Source: JANPLN01 sp043757265 | GTDB lineage: Bacteria > Bdellovibrionota > Bdellovibrionia > Bdellovibrionales > JAGQZY01 | Length of the DNA stretch: 36,634 bases | Reading direction: 5' to 3' | NCBI GenBank assembly: GCA_043757265.1 | Contig: JAYUQP010000046.1 | Location: 1 to 36,634, forward strand | Shown: positions 15,923-22,970 of the stretch, piece after piece | How positions within the stretch are numbered: the stretch's first letter is position 1 | Layout: each line of letters begins with the position of its first letter | Translations under genes and position numbers: made by a program | The notes under the pieces: generated by a model | The model's database searches: none | What the model saw: the letters and a program-made list of their open reading frames with translations, nothing else | Told to the model about the DNA's origin: nothing

Positions 15923-16726
15923 ATGAAAAATATCTATTCCATCATTATCACCATCGTTTTTTCTCTCACCACCGGTTGTTCGACTGTCACTAAAGGACCT
16001 TCCGAGGCCGAGATCAATGCCATGGCTGCAAAAGCCTATGCCGAGGTCAAAAGTAAATCAAAAATATCGCAAAATAAAGACTGGACCGAAATGGTTCGTA
16101 GAGTGTCGCAAAGAATCGCCGCAGCCTCAGGCGAAAACTTTCAGTGGGAATACATACTCATCGACAGTCCCGAAGTGAACGCTTGGTGCATGCCCGGTGG
16201 AAAAATGGCAGTTTATACTGGGATCATGCCGGTTCTTAAAACCGAAGGGGCGCTTGCCGCGGTGATGGGACATGAAGTGGCTCATGCCACGCTTCGACAT
16301 GGCAAAGAGGGCTACTCTCGAGCAATTAAAGGAAATATTGCTGGTGCAGTTATCGGTGGTGCTGCCATTATCGGAGGGCAGCTGCTCTGCAAAACAGACA
16401 CATGTAAAAAAATGTCCACTCTTGGTGGTGCTGCTGCAGGCCTCGCTGTCACATTTTTCGAAAGAAAATACGGCCGTACAGATGAAACAAGCGCCGACAA
16501 AGAAGGACAAATTTATATGGCCCGCGCCGGATACGATCCTGCCGAGGCGGTGGAAGTTTGGAAACGCATGGCCGCCAACAAAAAAGGTGGGGCACCTCCA
16601 GAATTCTTGTCAACTCATCCATCGGACGATCGACGCCGCGATCAACTTCAGGAATGGCTTCCTGCGGTGGACCAAATTTACAAACAGGCACCTCAGCAGT
16701 ATGGAATTGGCGAAGCAATTCGTTAA
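15923..16726 (+). CDS. M48-family zinc metalloprotease lipoprotein
   Basis: A 267-residue periplasmic lipoprotein from the ATG at 15923; the signal ends in LTTGC (Cys19). The peptidase motif GHEVAHATLRHG has zinc ligands His117 and His121 with catalytic Glu118; the third ligand is in the DETSAD segment downstream. The C-terminal STHPSDDRRRDQL is typical of single-domain M48C proteases such as LoiP or YcaL, which act in outer-membrane protein quality control. Unlike BepA it has no TPR domain. The glycosyltransferase gene starts eight bases after the stop, so they may share a transcript. Confidence 0.92.
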   Translation: MKNIYSIIITIVFSLTTGCSTVTKGPSEAEINAMAAKAYAEVKSKSKISQNKDWTEMVRRVSQRIAAASGENFQWEYILIDSPEVNAWCMPGGKMAVYTGIMPVLKTEGALAAVMGHEVAHATLRHGKEGYSRAIKGNIAGAVIGGAAIIGGQLLCKTDTCKKMSTLGGAAAGLAVTFFERKYGRTDETSADKEGQIYMARAGYDPAEAVEVWKRMAANKKGGAPPEFLSTHPSDDRRRDQLQEWLPAVDQIYKQAPQQYGIGEAIR

Positions 16727-16734
16727 ACTTAAAC

Positions 16735-17580
16735 ATGCCGCGAGTTTCTGTCATAATTCCCGTTTACAACCGCACAGCTCAGCTCGTTCGTGCAATTGAA
16801 TCTGTCAGTCGCCAAAGTTTTTCAGATTATGAACTGATTGTCGTGAATGATCATTCGACAGATACAGCAGCTTCTGAAATCACATCTGCCATCTCCTCTC
16901 TCCAACCATCCATCCCATTTAGCTTCCTAACCACAGAGGGCAAGGGCGTCAGTGCAGCCCGTAATACAGGGATTCGTGCGGCACAGGGAGAATTTATAGC
17001 CTTCCTTGACTCGGATGATGAGTGGTTGCCAACAAAGCTCGAGAAACAGATTCATTTTTTCACCGCAAATCCAGAGTATTCACTTGTGCACACCAACGAA
17101 GTTTGGCTGCGCAACCTCCTGCCTGTTCGACAATCCGCAAAACATAAAAAATCTGGCGGTGATATTTTTATCGCCTGCACAAAACTGTGTATGGTTGCCC
17201 CATCAACGGTTATGCTACGCAAGTCTTTGCTCGACCGAGTTGGGTTGTTCGACCAAAGCTTTATGGTCTGTGAAGATTTCGATCTTTGGCTGCGAATAAC
17301 ATCACAAATGACCGTGGGATTTTTAGAAGAGGCGCTCACTATCAAACATGGGGGCCATGCTGACCAGCTATCTTTCCAGTATCACTCCATGGATTTATGG
17401 CGGCTGAGAGCGCTCAACAAACATCTTTCAAATTCAGAGCTCGAAGAAGCAAAGATGTCGGCGGTAAAACGAAGTATGCAGGAAAAGTCAGAAATTTTAC
17501 TCAAAGGTTTCGAAAAACATAAAAACTACGAACATGTTGAAGAAGTTCAAGGCTATCGAAAGAAGGCATCTCTGAGCTGA
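16735..17580 (+). CDS. family 2 glycosyltransferase
   Basis: A 281-residue GT-A fold transferase from the ATG at 16735; an earlier in-frame ATG would lie inside the protease gene. Motifs: VSVIIPVYNR at the N terminus, VVNDHSTD for nucleotide binding, the metal-binding FLDSDDEW (Asp92, Asp94, Asp95), and CEDFDLWLR with the probable catalytic acidic residue. No membrane segments are present, so it acts at the cytoplasmic face. The acceptor is unknown; no other envelope-sugar genes are adjacent. A copy of the dispersed element overlaps the stop codon. Confidence 0.9.
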   Translation: MPRVSVIIPVYNRTAQLVRAIESVSRQSFSDYELIVVNDHSTDTAASEITSAISSLQPSIPFSFLTTEGKGVSAARNTGIRAAQGEFIAFLDSDDEWLPTKLEKQIHFFTANPEYSLVHTNEVWLRNLLPVRQSAKHKKSGGDIFIACTKLCMVAPSTVMLRKSLLDRVGLFDQSFMVCEDFDLWLRITSQMTVGFLEEALTIKHGGHADQLSFQYHSMDLWRLRALNKHLSNSELEEAKMSAVKRSMQEKSEILLKGFEKHKNYEHVEEVQGYRKKASLS

Positions 17581-17606
17581 GATCCTTCGCTCCGCTCAGG
17601 ATGACC
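17580..17606 (-). repeat. dispersed palindromic element at a stop codon
   Basis: Reverse orientation of the copy at 8328-8360, with core CCTGAGCGGAGCGAAGG on the minus strand. It begins on the last base of the glycosyltransferase stop codon, so it forms the start of that gene's 3' region, where a hairpin could protect or end the transcript. Confidence 0.75.
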
Positions 17607-17697
17607 TTGAAGTAACTCGCGTTAGCCACCGTCATCTTGACGACAGAGGTGATATCATACACTTAGCTAACATTTCAAAATTCTACTTCAAGAATTC

Positions 17698-18537
17698 TTA
17701 TAGAGAAATATTAAAAATCCCGACTAAACCGTCAGTTATTTTACCCTGCTGATCGTTATCGAATTCGATAACCAAACGGGCTCGTTGTTCATCCGAAATA
17801 TTTTTTGTTTGGAGCAGAAAATCTTTCTGATTGAGCTCTTGTATCCAAGCGTCGTTGAGAATTTTTTTTCCTGAAAAATACATTTGAGTTACGAGTTGCG
17901 GGTAGCCCATGGCGCTCACCATAAAGTGAATGTGTGGTGGGCGGTACCATTTAGCTTCGAGATCCGCAGGATAAAACCCAGGAACAACTGTTTTGAATTC
18001 ATAGTCACCGTTTTGATCGGTCAAGGCTTTTCCCCAATATTGAAATGACGAATCAAGTTTTCGCACAAGCAACTCACCCGTTTTTGGATGGATAAAATCG
18101 TGATTAGCCCCGTCGCCAACATGATTGTAGCGGCCGCTTTCAGAGGCCTGCCAGATGACAACTGTGGCGCCAGCAAGAGGCTTGCAATCTCCGTTTGTCA
18201 CTTTACCTCTCACGTAAACGATTTGCCCGGCAGCTTGTCCACTAATACCTTGCACGACCGTAAGATCATTATCGTTTGCAAGATAGATCGGCGTGGCTGG
18301 GTTGTTGTTTTCAATCACCGGCATTTCAGGTGTTCCCGGTCGTGGAAAAAAAGGCCCAAGTGGTTGATCTGCACTGTTGAGTCCACAGACTTGCGCCAGT
18401 GTCTGCGTCGCCGCCAGTGTACCGACTACACCAGCTCCAACTTTAAAAAAGTTTCGCCGGCCGGATTGTAGTTGTTTTGGTTGCGGTTGCATTTTTTTTG
18501 GCTCCGTTGATTCCAAATTTTCTGTAAAAAACTTCAT
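17698..18537 (-). CDS. Tat-exported intradiol ring-cleavage dioxygenase
   Basis: A 279-residue non-heme Fe(III) dioxygenase of the protocatechuate 3,4-dioxygenase/catechol 1,2-dioxygenase family. Iron ligands fit exactly: Tyr137 (GRYNH), Tyr189 (PGFYP), His202 and His204 (RPPHIHF), with the second Tyr 13 residues before the first His as in the known enzymes. The N terminus has a twin-arginine signal (SGRRNFFKVGAG, then a hydrophobic stretch and ALA-type cleavage site near AQV), so it folds with iron inside and acts in the periplasm or outside. Exported members of this family are known in many bacteria and their substrates are unclear. No other aromatic catabolism gene is in the window. AGGGGG precedes the ATG. 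Confidence 0.9.
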   Translation of the reverse strand: MKFFTENLESTEPKKMQPQPKQLQSGRRNFFKVGAGVVGTLAATQTLAQVCGLNSADQPLGPFFPRPGTPEMPVIENNNPATPIYLANDNDLTVVQGISGQAAGQIVYVRGKVTNGDCKPLAGATVVIWQASESGRYNHVGDGANHDFIHPKTGELLVRKLDSSFQYWGKALTDQNGDYEFKTVVPGFYPADLEAKWYRPPHIHFMVSAMGYPQLVTQMYFSGKKILNDAWIQELNQKDFLLQTKNISDEQRARLVIEFDNDQQGKITDGLVGIFNISL

Positions 18538-18713
18538 GATTCATCCCCCTGTTTCGCGTTCATCGCGTGCAACAGTTGTATTAAGTATTTTATGATTTAT
18601 AAAATGAATAAAAGATAGCTTTATCATAGATATAATTAATGATGGAAAGAAGGACGCATTCTCTTGGTCTCCGTTGAAACGGATGAACCAACCTCGTCAT
18701 ACCGAGGCAGTCC

Positions 18714-18807
18714 TTTCCGTCATCCTGCGCATCCTTTCTGCTCGTTTCCGCCATCCTGAGCATCGTTTCCGCCATCCTGAGCATTATTTTCGTCATCCTG
18801 AGCAAAG
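18714..18807 (+). repeat. 21-base tandem repeat derived from the dispersed element
   Basis: Four 21-base units start at 18714, 18745, 18766 and 18787, sharing TTTCCGCCATCCTGAGCAT with a few changes; a 10-base partial unit separates the first from the second. The last unit runs on into a complete copy of the dispersed element, so the array appears to have grown from the element's left part. Confidence 0.8.
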
Positions 18808-18868
18808 CGAAGGATCTGATCTACAAAAGTTCCATACGTAGATTCTTCGCTTCGCTCAGAATGACGGG
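18789..18868. repeat. inverted pair of dispersed elements forming a long hairpin
   Basis: A forward copy (about 18789-18817) and a reverse copy (about 18839-18868) face each other across about 20 bases, so they can pair over roughly 28 bases with few mismatches. The pair lies just beyond the 3' end of the barrel gene and could end its operon transcript or protect it from 3' decay. The two copies differ: one has ATCCT ends, the other ATTCT. Confidence 0.65.
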
Positions 18869-18896
18869 AGAATTCATACGATGACGGAAAGCGGAA

Positions 18897-19766
18897 TCAC
18901 CACGAATAAGAAACAGTGCTATTGAATGTATGCAGCGGGTTTGAATCCGTCTCTGAATTTTCTGATTCGTAGCGGGCACCCTGCACTTCCACCGACCATT
19001 TTTTTTGCAAACGATAGCCGACTCGCAAGCCAATTCCGTTCGTACGCAACTCATCCAATGACGAGACGGTGGTCGTAGCATCGATGCCTGCATGCCAAGT
19101 GTTTCGTGAATACGTAAAACCAAAGTCGGTGTCTTCTTCGGTTAATGTTCCCGCTATGTTTAAAACTTCGGCTGCGATAAACCGTGTTCGCAAACCCTCG
19201 GCATAATCTTTCATGGGGGCGTTGTACCAGTGCATCCGATGGGAGGCGCGCGCTGAAAAATGTCGCGACAGTTGCACATCTGCCATTAGCAGCACCGTAT
19301 TTTCTGAAACCGTTGATGTTCTGTCATCCCATAGCACAACTGGCAGCTCGGCAAACGTGATTTGTTGCAATCCGTATTCAAACGTCAACATCCATCTGTT
19401 TCCAGTCCACGTTGCGGCGCCGCGTGCCCCGTAGGCCGACACCGCATCTTCCGACGTCCACCCGTCGATGGCTCCCTGAAAGCTCCAATCGCGAAGCGGA
19501 TCGGTGGTCAAAAAAAGGCTCGCACTGTTTAGCGAAAGCGTGCCTTCGGCGACGGAGCTTGGCATCGTGACACTTTCCAATGAAAATCCAAAGATTCTGT
19601 TCTTCGCAAGCGTGATACCGGAACTCAGCGCCACCGAATAAGAATCCACGTCGGCCACTCCGCCCCGCAACGAAGTATATGACGGCATCGAAAATCCATA
19701 ATCCTCAGCGGTTGCTACATGAGTAAGCGCCATTAATGCCGCTACCATCATAAACAAAGAATGCAT
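18897..19766 (-). CDS. predicted outer-membrane beta-barrel protein of the sigma operon
   Basis: A 289-residue exported protein. From the ATG at 19766 a signal peptide is evident (MHSLFMMVAALMALTHVATA, cleavage before EDYGF). The mature part has regular alternating strands with many aromatic and glycine residues and ends in Ser-Tyr-Ser-Trp, a C-terminal aromatic as recognised by the BAM machinery. I recognise no specific family. Its start codon overlaps the stop of the DUF3106 gene (TAATG), with AAGGA before it. It is the last gene of the ECF-sigma operon, so it is probably an envelope target or the structural output of that system. Confidence 0.75.
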   Translation of the reverse strand: MHSLFMMVAALMALTHVATAEDYGFSMPSYTSLRGGVADVDSYSVALSSGITLAKNRIFGFSLESVTMPSSVAEGTLSLNSASLFLTTDPLRDWSFQGAIDGWTSEDAVSAYGARGAATWTGNRWMLTFEYGLQQITFAELPVVLWDDRTSTVSENTVLLMADVQLSRHFSARASHRMHWYNAPMKDYAEGLRTRFIAAEVLNIAGTLTEEDTDFGFTYSRNTWHAGIDATTTVSSLDELRTNGIGLRVGYRLQKKWSVEVQGARYESENSETDSNPLHTFNSTVSYSW

Positions 19767-20218
19767 TAAATTCCTTGCCGTCGAAAGCGCTGCCGTAAAA
19801 TATCTCGCTGCGCTGGTGTCATTCTTTGCCAACGCTCCAAACGCTCGCGAATGATGCGTTGTTTTTCGGGGGTGAACTTACGAAAACGACTATAGGTTTG
19901 ACGAAGTTTATCTTTGTTTTGCGCCGAAAGTTTTTTCCAGCGAGATAAACCCTCGCGGATCTGCTTTTGTCGCTCCGGACTCAGCTGTTGGTAACGTTTT
20001 TGAGCTTCCACTAACTGTGCGCGCCGCTCAAGAGTCATTTGTTTAAATTTTGACCAACGTTGTTGTACAAGCTTTTGTTGCTCGGGCGTTAGGGACTTCC
20101 AGCGTTCCATCGCGGCGGCGCCTGTCGCCTCATCCTCTGCATGCAGGTTCGGCGAAAAAACGAGAGCCAACGTTGGTGCGGATACAGCACATAGGTTTAA
20201 AAATCTTCGGCGATCCAT
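19766..20218 (-). CDS. exported DUF3106 protein with six 18-residue repeats
   Basis: A 150-residue basic protein with a Tat-like or Sec signal (DRRRFLNLCAVSA..., cleavage near HA-ED about residue 28). The rest is six repeats with exact 18-residue spacing, each starting at an aromatic: Trp40, Phe58, Tyr76, Trp94, Phe112, Trp130, and most continuing with L/M-[TS]-P-E-[QR]. This is the DUF3106 pattern, found next to ECF sigma genes in many Proteobacteria; function is unknown. A CpxP/Spy-like helical periplasmic role is conceivable. The gene starts inside the upstream small gene (22-base overlap) and its stop overlaps the barrel start. Confidence 0.85.
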   Translation of the reverse strand: MDRRRFLNLCAVSAPTLALVFSPNLHAEDEATGAAAMERWKSLTPEQQKLVQQRWSKFKQMTLERRAQLVEAQKRYQQLSPERQKQIREGLSRWKKLSAQNKDKLRQTYSRFRKFTPEKQRIIRERLERWQRMTPAQRDILRQRFRRQGI

Positions 20219-20430
20219 TCTGCATCCTCCTTATTTGAGTTGTCTTTGCTGGTCTTATCTTGATTTGTCGTATTGTTCGTCTTCGTGCCCTTCTTGATTC
20301 CATCTGCATCGATCTCACCGTCTATGACTTCAAGATCTTCGACCATTTCCCAATCTTTCTCATTTTCAAGAACGTCGAGCACTAGAAGCAAATCCATATT
20401 TTTTAACATCTCTGGGTCTAACTGTTCCAT
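20197..20430 (-). CDS. small acidic protein of the sigma operon
   Basis: A 77-residue very acidic protein without signal or membrane helix. Its N-terminal half contains two copies of a motif shared with the end of the preceding protein: MDLLLVLDVLENEKDW (12-27) and WEMVEDLEVID (27-37); the second half is a low-complexity Lys/Asn/Thr/Asp linker ending in EDAEWIAEDF. Start overlaps the upstream gene by 13 bases and its end overlaps the DUF3106 gene by 22 bases, so all are coupled. Small proteins of this kind often accompany ECF sigma/DUF3106 operons. It could contact the basic DUF3106 protein or the sigma factor. Confidence 0.7.
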   Translation of the reverse strand: MEQLDPEMLKNMDLLLVLDVLENEKDWEMVEDLEVIDGEIDADGIKKGTKTNNTTNQDKTSKDNSNKEDAEWIAEDF

Positions 20431-20786
20431 TTTTCCAACACCTCAAGGTTGTCGAGCATTTCGAAGTCTTCAATAATTGCTAGGGTTTCATCGTCGATGT
20501 CAGCTAATTGGTCAGCCAATTGGTCGGTGGTTTGGCCGGGCAATTGATAAGCTATTTCTTCGACGACAGAGGTTTCTCCCGGCTTTGGAGAATCTTGCAA
20601 TACCGACTTGGATCGTAACCACACCACTGCACCCATCGCACCCAAGGTTGCTGGCACAAACCACGCGAGAAGATTGCGACGCCTCTGCACTCGCAATAAA
20701 TGCAATTCATTTTGTACGGAACGAGCGACTCTTCCGTCAAGCTCGCTTCCCGTTTCTTCGGAAAGAAAATCATCCCAGTTTGTCAC
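20418..20786 (-). CDS. single-TM protein, probable anti-sigma factor
   Basis: A 122-residue protein with an N-terminal cytoplasmic part (1-37, acidic then Arg-rich before the membrane), one membrane helix (about 39-57, LLAWFVPATLGAMGAVVWL) and an acidic C-terminal part ending in the motif FEMLDNLEVLEKW (108-120). The ATG overlaps the sigma stop (ATGA, 20786-20783). Position and topology are those of a membrane anti-sigma factor, although the N-terminal part is short and I see no zinc-binding ZAS motif. So the role is inferred from context. Confidence 0.7.
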   Translation of the reverse strand: MTNWDDFLSEETGSELDGRVARSVQNELHLLRVQRRRNLLAWFVPATLGAMGAVVWLRSKSVLQDSPKPGETSVVEEIAYQLPGQTTDQLADQLADIDDETLAIIEDFEMLDNLEVLEKWNS

Positions 20787-21334
20787 GACGGCCTCCCTTT
20801 TTCGAGCAAGGTTTTTCGTGCTCGAAAGATCAAAGCCTTCACCGCAGATTCGGTGGTTGCAAGCTCTTGAGCAATCTCATCGTAAGATCGATTTTCGGAA
20901 ACCCAAAGGAGAAGTGCCAATCGTTGTAATTCTGGCAGCTCGTCGATTGATTTTTTTAAAGTTTTTAGTTCAAATCCACGTAGCAACGCATTTTCGGTCT
21001 CTTTGACGTCTAAATCTACCATTTCATTTTCAAGAAATTCTTGTGCATCTACAGTTGCCATACGTTTGTTCGATCGAAGATGACTAATGGAATTGTTTCG
21101 AACAATCGTTAAGAGCCATCCCTTTACACTACCGTCGCCACGATAAGCTGAAGCCAGCTTTACGACTTTGACCCACACGTCCTGGGATATATCTTCAGCT
21201 GCAGAACGTTGACGAACGATTTTTAAACTGTAACCAAATACAATTTTTGCATATCTCTCGTAGAGAGAATTAAATGCAGATCCATTTCCTTGCGCAATTA
21301 AAGTCATAAGTTCACCGTCTGTTTTGGATCGCAT
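20783..21334 (-). CDS. ECF-type RNA polymerase sigma factor
   Basis: A 183-residue extracytoplasmic-function sigma factor. Region 2 covers about 6-80 (DGELMTLIAQGNGSAFNSLY, the EDISQDVWVKV core-binding helix, GWLLTIVRNN), and region 4 covers about 125-178 with the HTH segment RSYDEIAQELATTESAVKALIFRARKTL. Residue pattern is complete, so it should be active. The conserved D-x-E-L-M favours the ATG at 21334; an ATG at 21307 has a better Shine-Dalgarno (GGTGA) but would cut into that motif. It heads a five-gene coupled operon: sigma, TM protein, acidic protein, DUF3106, barrel. The operon's likely trigger is in the envelope. Confidence 0.93.
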   Translation of the reverse strand: MRSKTDGELMTLIAQGNGSAFNSLYERYAKIVFGYSLKIVRQRSAAEDISQDVWVKVVKLASAYRGDGSVKGWLLTIVRNNSISHLRSNKRMATVDAQEFLENEMVDLDVKETENALLRGFELKTLKKSIDELPELQRLALLLWVSENRSYDEIAQELATTESAVKALIFRARKTLLEKGRPS

Positions 21335-21341
21335 CCTAGTA

Positions 21342-21370
21342 TCTTAGGAATGAATCCTGTTTACCTCAAG
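21342..21370 (-). promoter_or_regulatory. promoter of the ECF-sigma operon
   Basis: Minus strand TTGAGG (21370-21365), 17 bases, TAAGAT (21347-21342). The -10 box ends seven bases before the ATG at 21334, so transcription would start at or within a base or two of that ATG: a leaderless message, or a short leader if the ATG at 21307 is used. No clear ECF-type GGAAC/CGTC pair was found, so autoregulation by the sigma factor is not shown. Confidence 0.45.
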
Positions 21371-21415
21371 CACTGTTTCCACGCCGGCCACCCAACAACG
21401 GCTTATAAATGACAC

Positions 21416-22882
21416 CTAGTACGATCCGGTGATGTGGGTCGGCGCTTTGTAGATCACCTTACCCGTTGCATCTCGCTCAAAGGTGCTTAACGTTTCAAAC
21501 ATTCTAAAGGCAGCACTAAAATCCATGCGTGTTCCCATCATCTGGTGTAATCCGTAGCTTGCCTCATACACCTGCACACGAATTTTGGATGCAGGAAATG
21601 TGTAAACTATTTTTTCCGAAAAAGAACCAATCGCCGTCACCACCGAGGCGTTTGCTGCACCCACACGCTTTGCAAGGAGAGATACGAACAGCTCCTCGGT
21701 GTTCGGGCTCCCAATCACTCGTCCAGTATCACCAAGTGAGTAAGGCCCGCCATTGATGGCCCCATAAGGCATCATCCCGTCGCCCGAAACTGTCGGCGTT
21801 GTGCAATCGGCAGTTGGACAATCGGGCGTTGGAATATCTTTTCCAACCATCAATGTTAAAGCAAAGTCTGAAGTTCCTTGGGCTCCGCAAGCCTCACGAC
21901 CTTGAGTGCCAGAAGCCATTTCGTACGGAAGGGCCGCAATGGCCGCTGTAAACGCAGCTACCTTTGCAAGCTCAGGAAGACCCAATGTGCCTGCGTTACA
22001 TGCAAGGCGCATCGTCATCATACCGCCGTTTGAAGCGCCACTGATGTAAATGCGATTGGCGTCAACGAGGCTTGCCTCTTGGGTTTTTATTGCCGCAATC
22101 AAACGATCCATAAAACCAACGTCGTCTCGATTCTCTGTGGCCCCGCTAAATCCTGGCGACGGTGTTCGGCCGTCTTCCCAATGACGAGACCCGAAAGGAT
22201 GATTAAAATTATCCAGCACGCCGCTTGGAAACACGAGCATAAACGGTAAACTGTTTGCTGCGGACACCGCAGGTGGTGTGCAGCTGGCACCATTTGCATC
22301 GACGTATCCGCCGCCGTCTTGCTTGAATTTGCAAGTCGCAGTGTTTTTTCTCCAATTAAACATACGACCGTCAGCAATCTTTGGAAGAGTGCTTTTTTCA
22401 AAACCGGTTTCAGCATTGCCATGCCCGCCATGCAGATAAAATAAAAGTGGACCCTTGGCAGTCAAACGTGTTGGCTTGTAAACATAAGCCAAACGGTCGA
22501 TCTTTCTACCCGTCGCAATGCGTGTTTCGCGAAGCGTGTAAAGTTCCACGTTGCCGTCAGTGGATTTTGGCCAGAAGCAATTGCACCAGCTAACAGTGGC
22601 ACCGTTTAGTTCCTGACATTGAATTTGCTTAGCGGCTAAGTTTGCAGGACAGCTTGCTGCCGCCTTACTTACATACTGAAAGCTGGATGAACGCCCCTGC
22701 GCCGGAGTCGTTGGAACGGTGGGGGTAGTTGGCTGCGTGGGTACTGTAGGCACCGGTTCTGTGGGCGTTTCGGTTTGCGTATTCCCATCGGCAACCACTC
22801 CCGTTGACTCACCAGGAGAATTGCACCCCTGCAACATAGCGCTTATTAACAAAAGACTTAGTACTTTTAAAAACTGGTCCAT
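21416..22882 (-). CDS. PHB-depolymerase/feruloyl-esterase-like lipoprotein
   Basis: A 488-residue lipoprotein: signal with lipobox MLQGC (Cys20), a Thr/Pro-rich linker (about 38-62), then an esterase domain of the poly(3-hydroxybutyrate) depolymerase/LpqC type. Visible are the oxyanion FYLHGGHGN, nucleophile in ISGASNGGMM (near residue 285) and a possible catalytic His in YGLHQMMG near the C terminus. Multiple Cys in the mature part suggest disulfides. It likely hydrolyses esters of polymeric or aromatic substrates outside the cell. AAAGGGGG lies before the ATG. It follows the persulfide dioxygenase gene on the same strand after 88 bases that carry their own promoter-like boxes, so it may be transcribed separately. 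Confidence 0.82.
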   Translation of the reverse strand: MDQFLKVLSLLLISAMLQGCNSPGESTGVVADGNTQTETPTEPVPTVPTQPTTPTVPTTPAQGRSSSFQYVSKAAASCPANLAAKQIQCQELNGATVSWCNCFWPKSTDGNVELYTLRETRIATGRKIDRLAYVYKPTRLTAKGPLLFYLHGGHGNAETGFEKSTLPKIADGRMFNWRKNTATCKFKQDGGGYVDANGASCTPPAVSAANSLPFMLVFPSGVLDNFNHPFGSRHWEDGRTPSPGFSGATENRDDVGFMDRLIAAIKTQEASLVDANRIYISGASNGGMMTMRLACNAGTLGLPELAKVAAFTAAIAALPYEMASGTQGREACGAQGTSDFALTLMVGKDIPTPDCPTADCTTPTVSGDGMMPYGAINGGPYSLGDTGRVIGSPNTEELFVSLLAKRVGAANASVVTAIGSFSEKIVYTFPASKIRVQVYEASYGLHQMMGTRMDFSAAFRMFETLSTFERDATGKVIYKAPTHITGSY

Positions 22883-22932
22883 TTGCGACCCCCTTTACAT
22901 AAGAGACGCTTCAGAATCTAAAAAAGTTGCGC

Positions 22933-22960
22933 ATTATTATAAAAAAGTTTTTTGTCTCAA
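22933..22960 (-). promoter_or_regulatory. candidate promoter of the esterase lipoprotein gene
   Basis: Minus strand TTGAGA (22960-22955), 16 bases, AATAAT (22938-22933), five of six matches in each box. The -35 box lies in a small inverted repeat GTCTC (22954-22958) / GAGAC (22964-22968), which could instead be the end of the upstream transcript or an operator. Confidence 0.4.
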
Positions 22961-22970
22961 AACGAGACGA

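Larger units (their letters stand above)
18538..18896. other. repeat-rich intergenic region without a gene
   Basis: A 359-base gap between two minus-strand genes. It holds the 21-base tandem array (18714-18807), two inverted copies of the dispersed element (18789-18868) and otherwise unremarkable sequence that must include the promoter of the dioxygenase gene. Short open frames here (for example the one with repeated MLRMAET) are translations of the repeats and I do not call them genes. Confidence 0.8.

Noticed and set aside
18714..18807. CRISPR array
   Set aside because: 21-base units are contiguous and have no unique spacers.
18590..19123. Two minus-strand frames of 71 and 100 codons
   Set aside because: They translate the 21-base array (MLRMAET repeats) and element copies, and the second overlaps the barrel gene in another frame.
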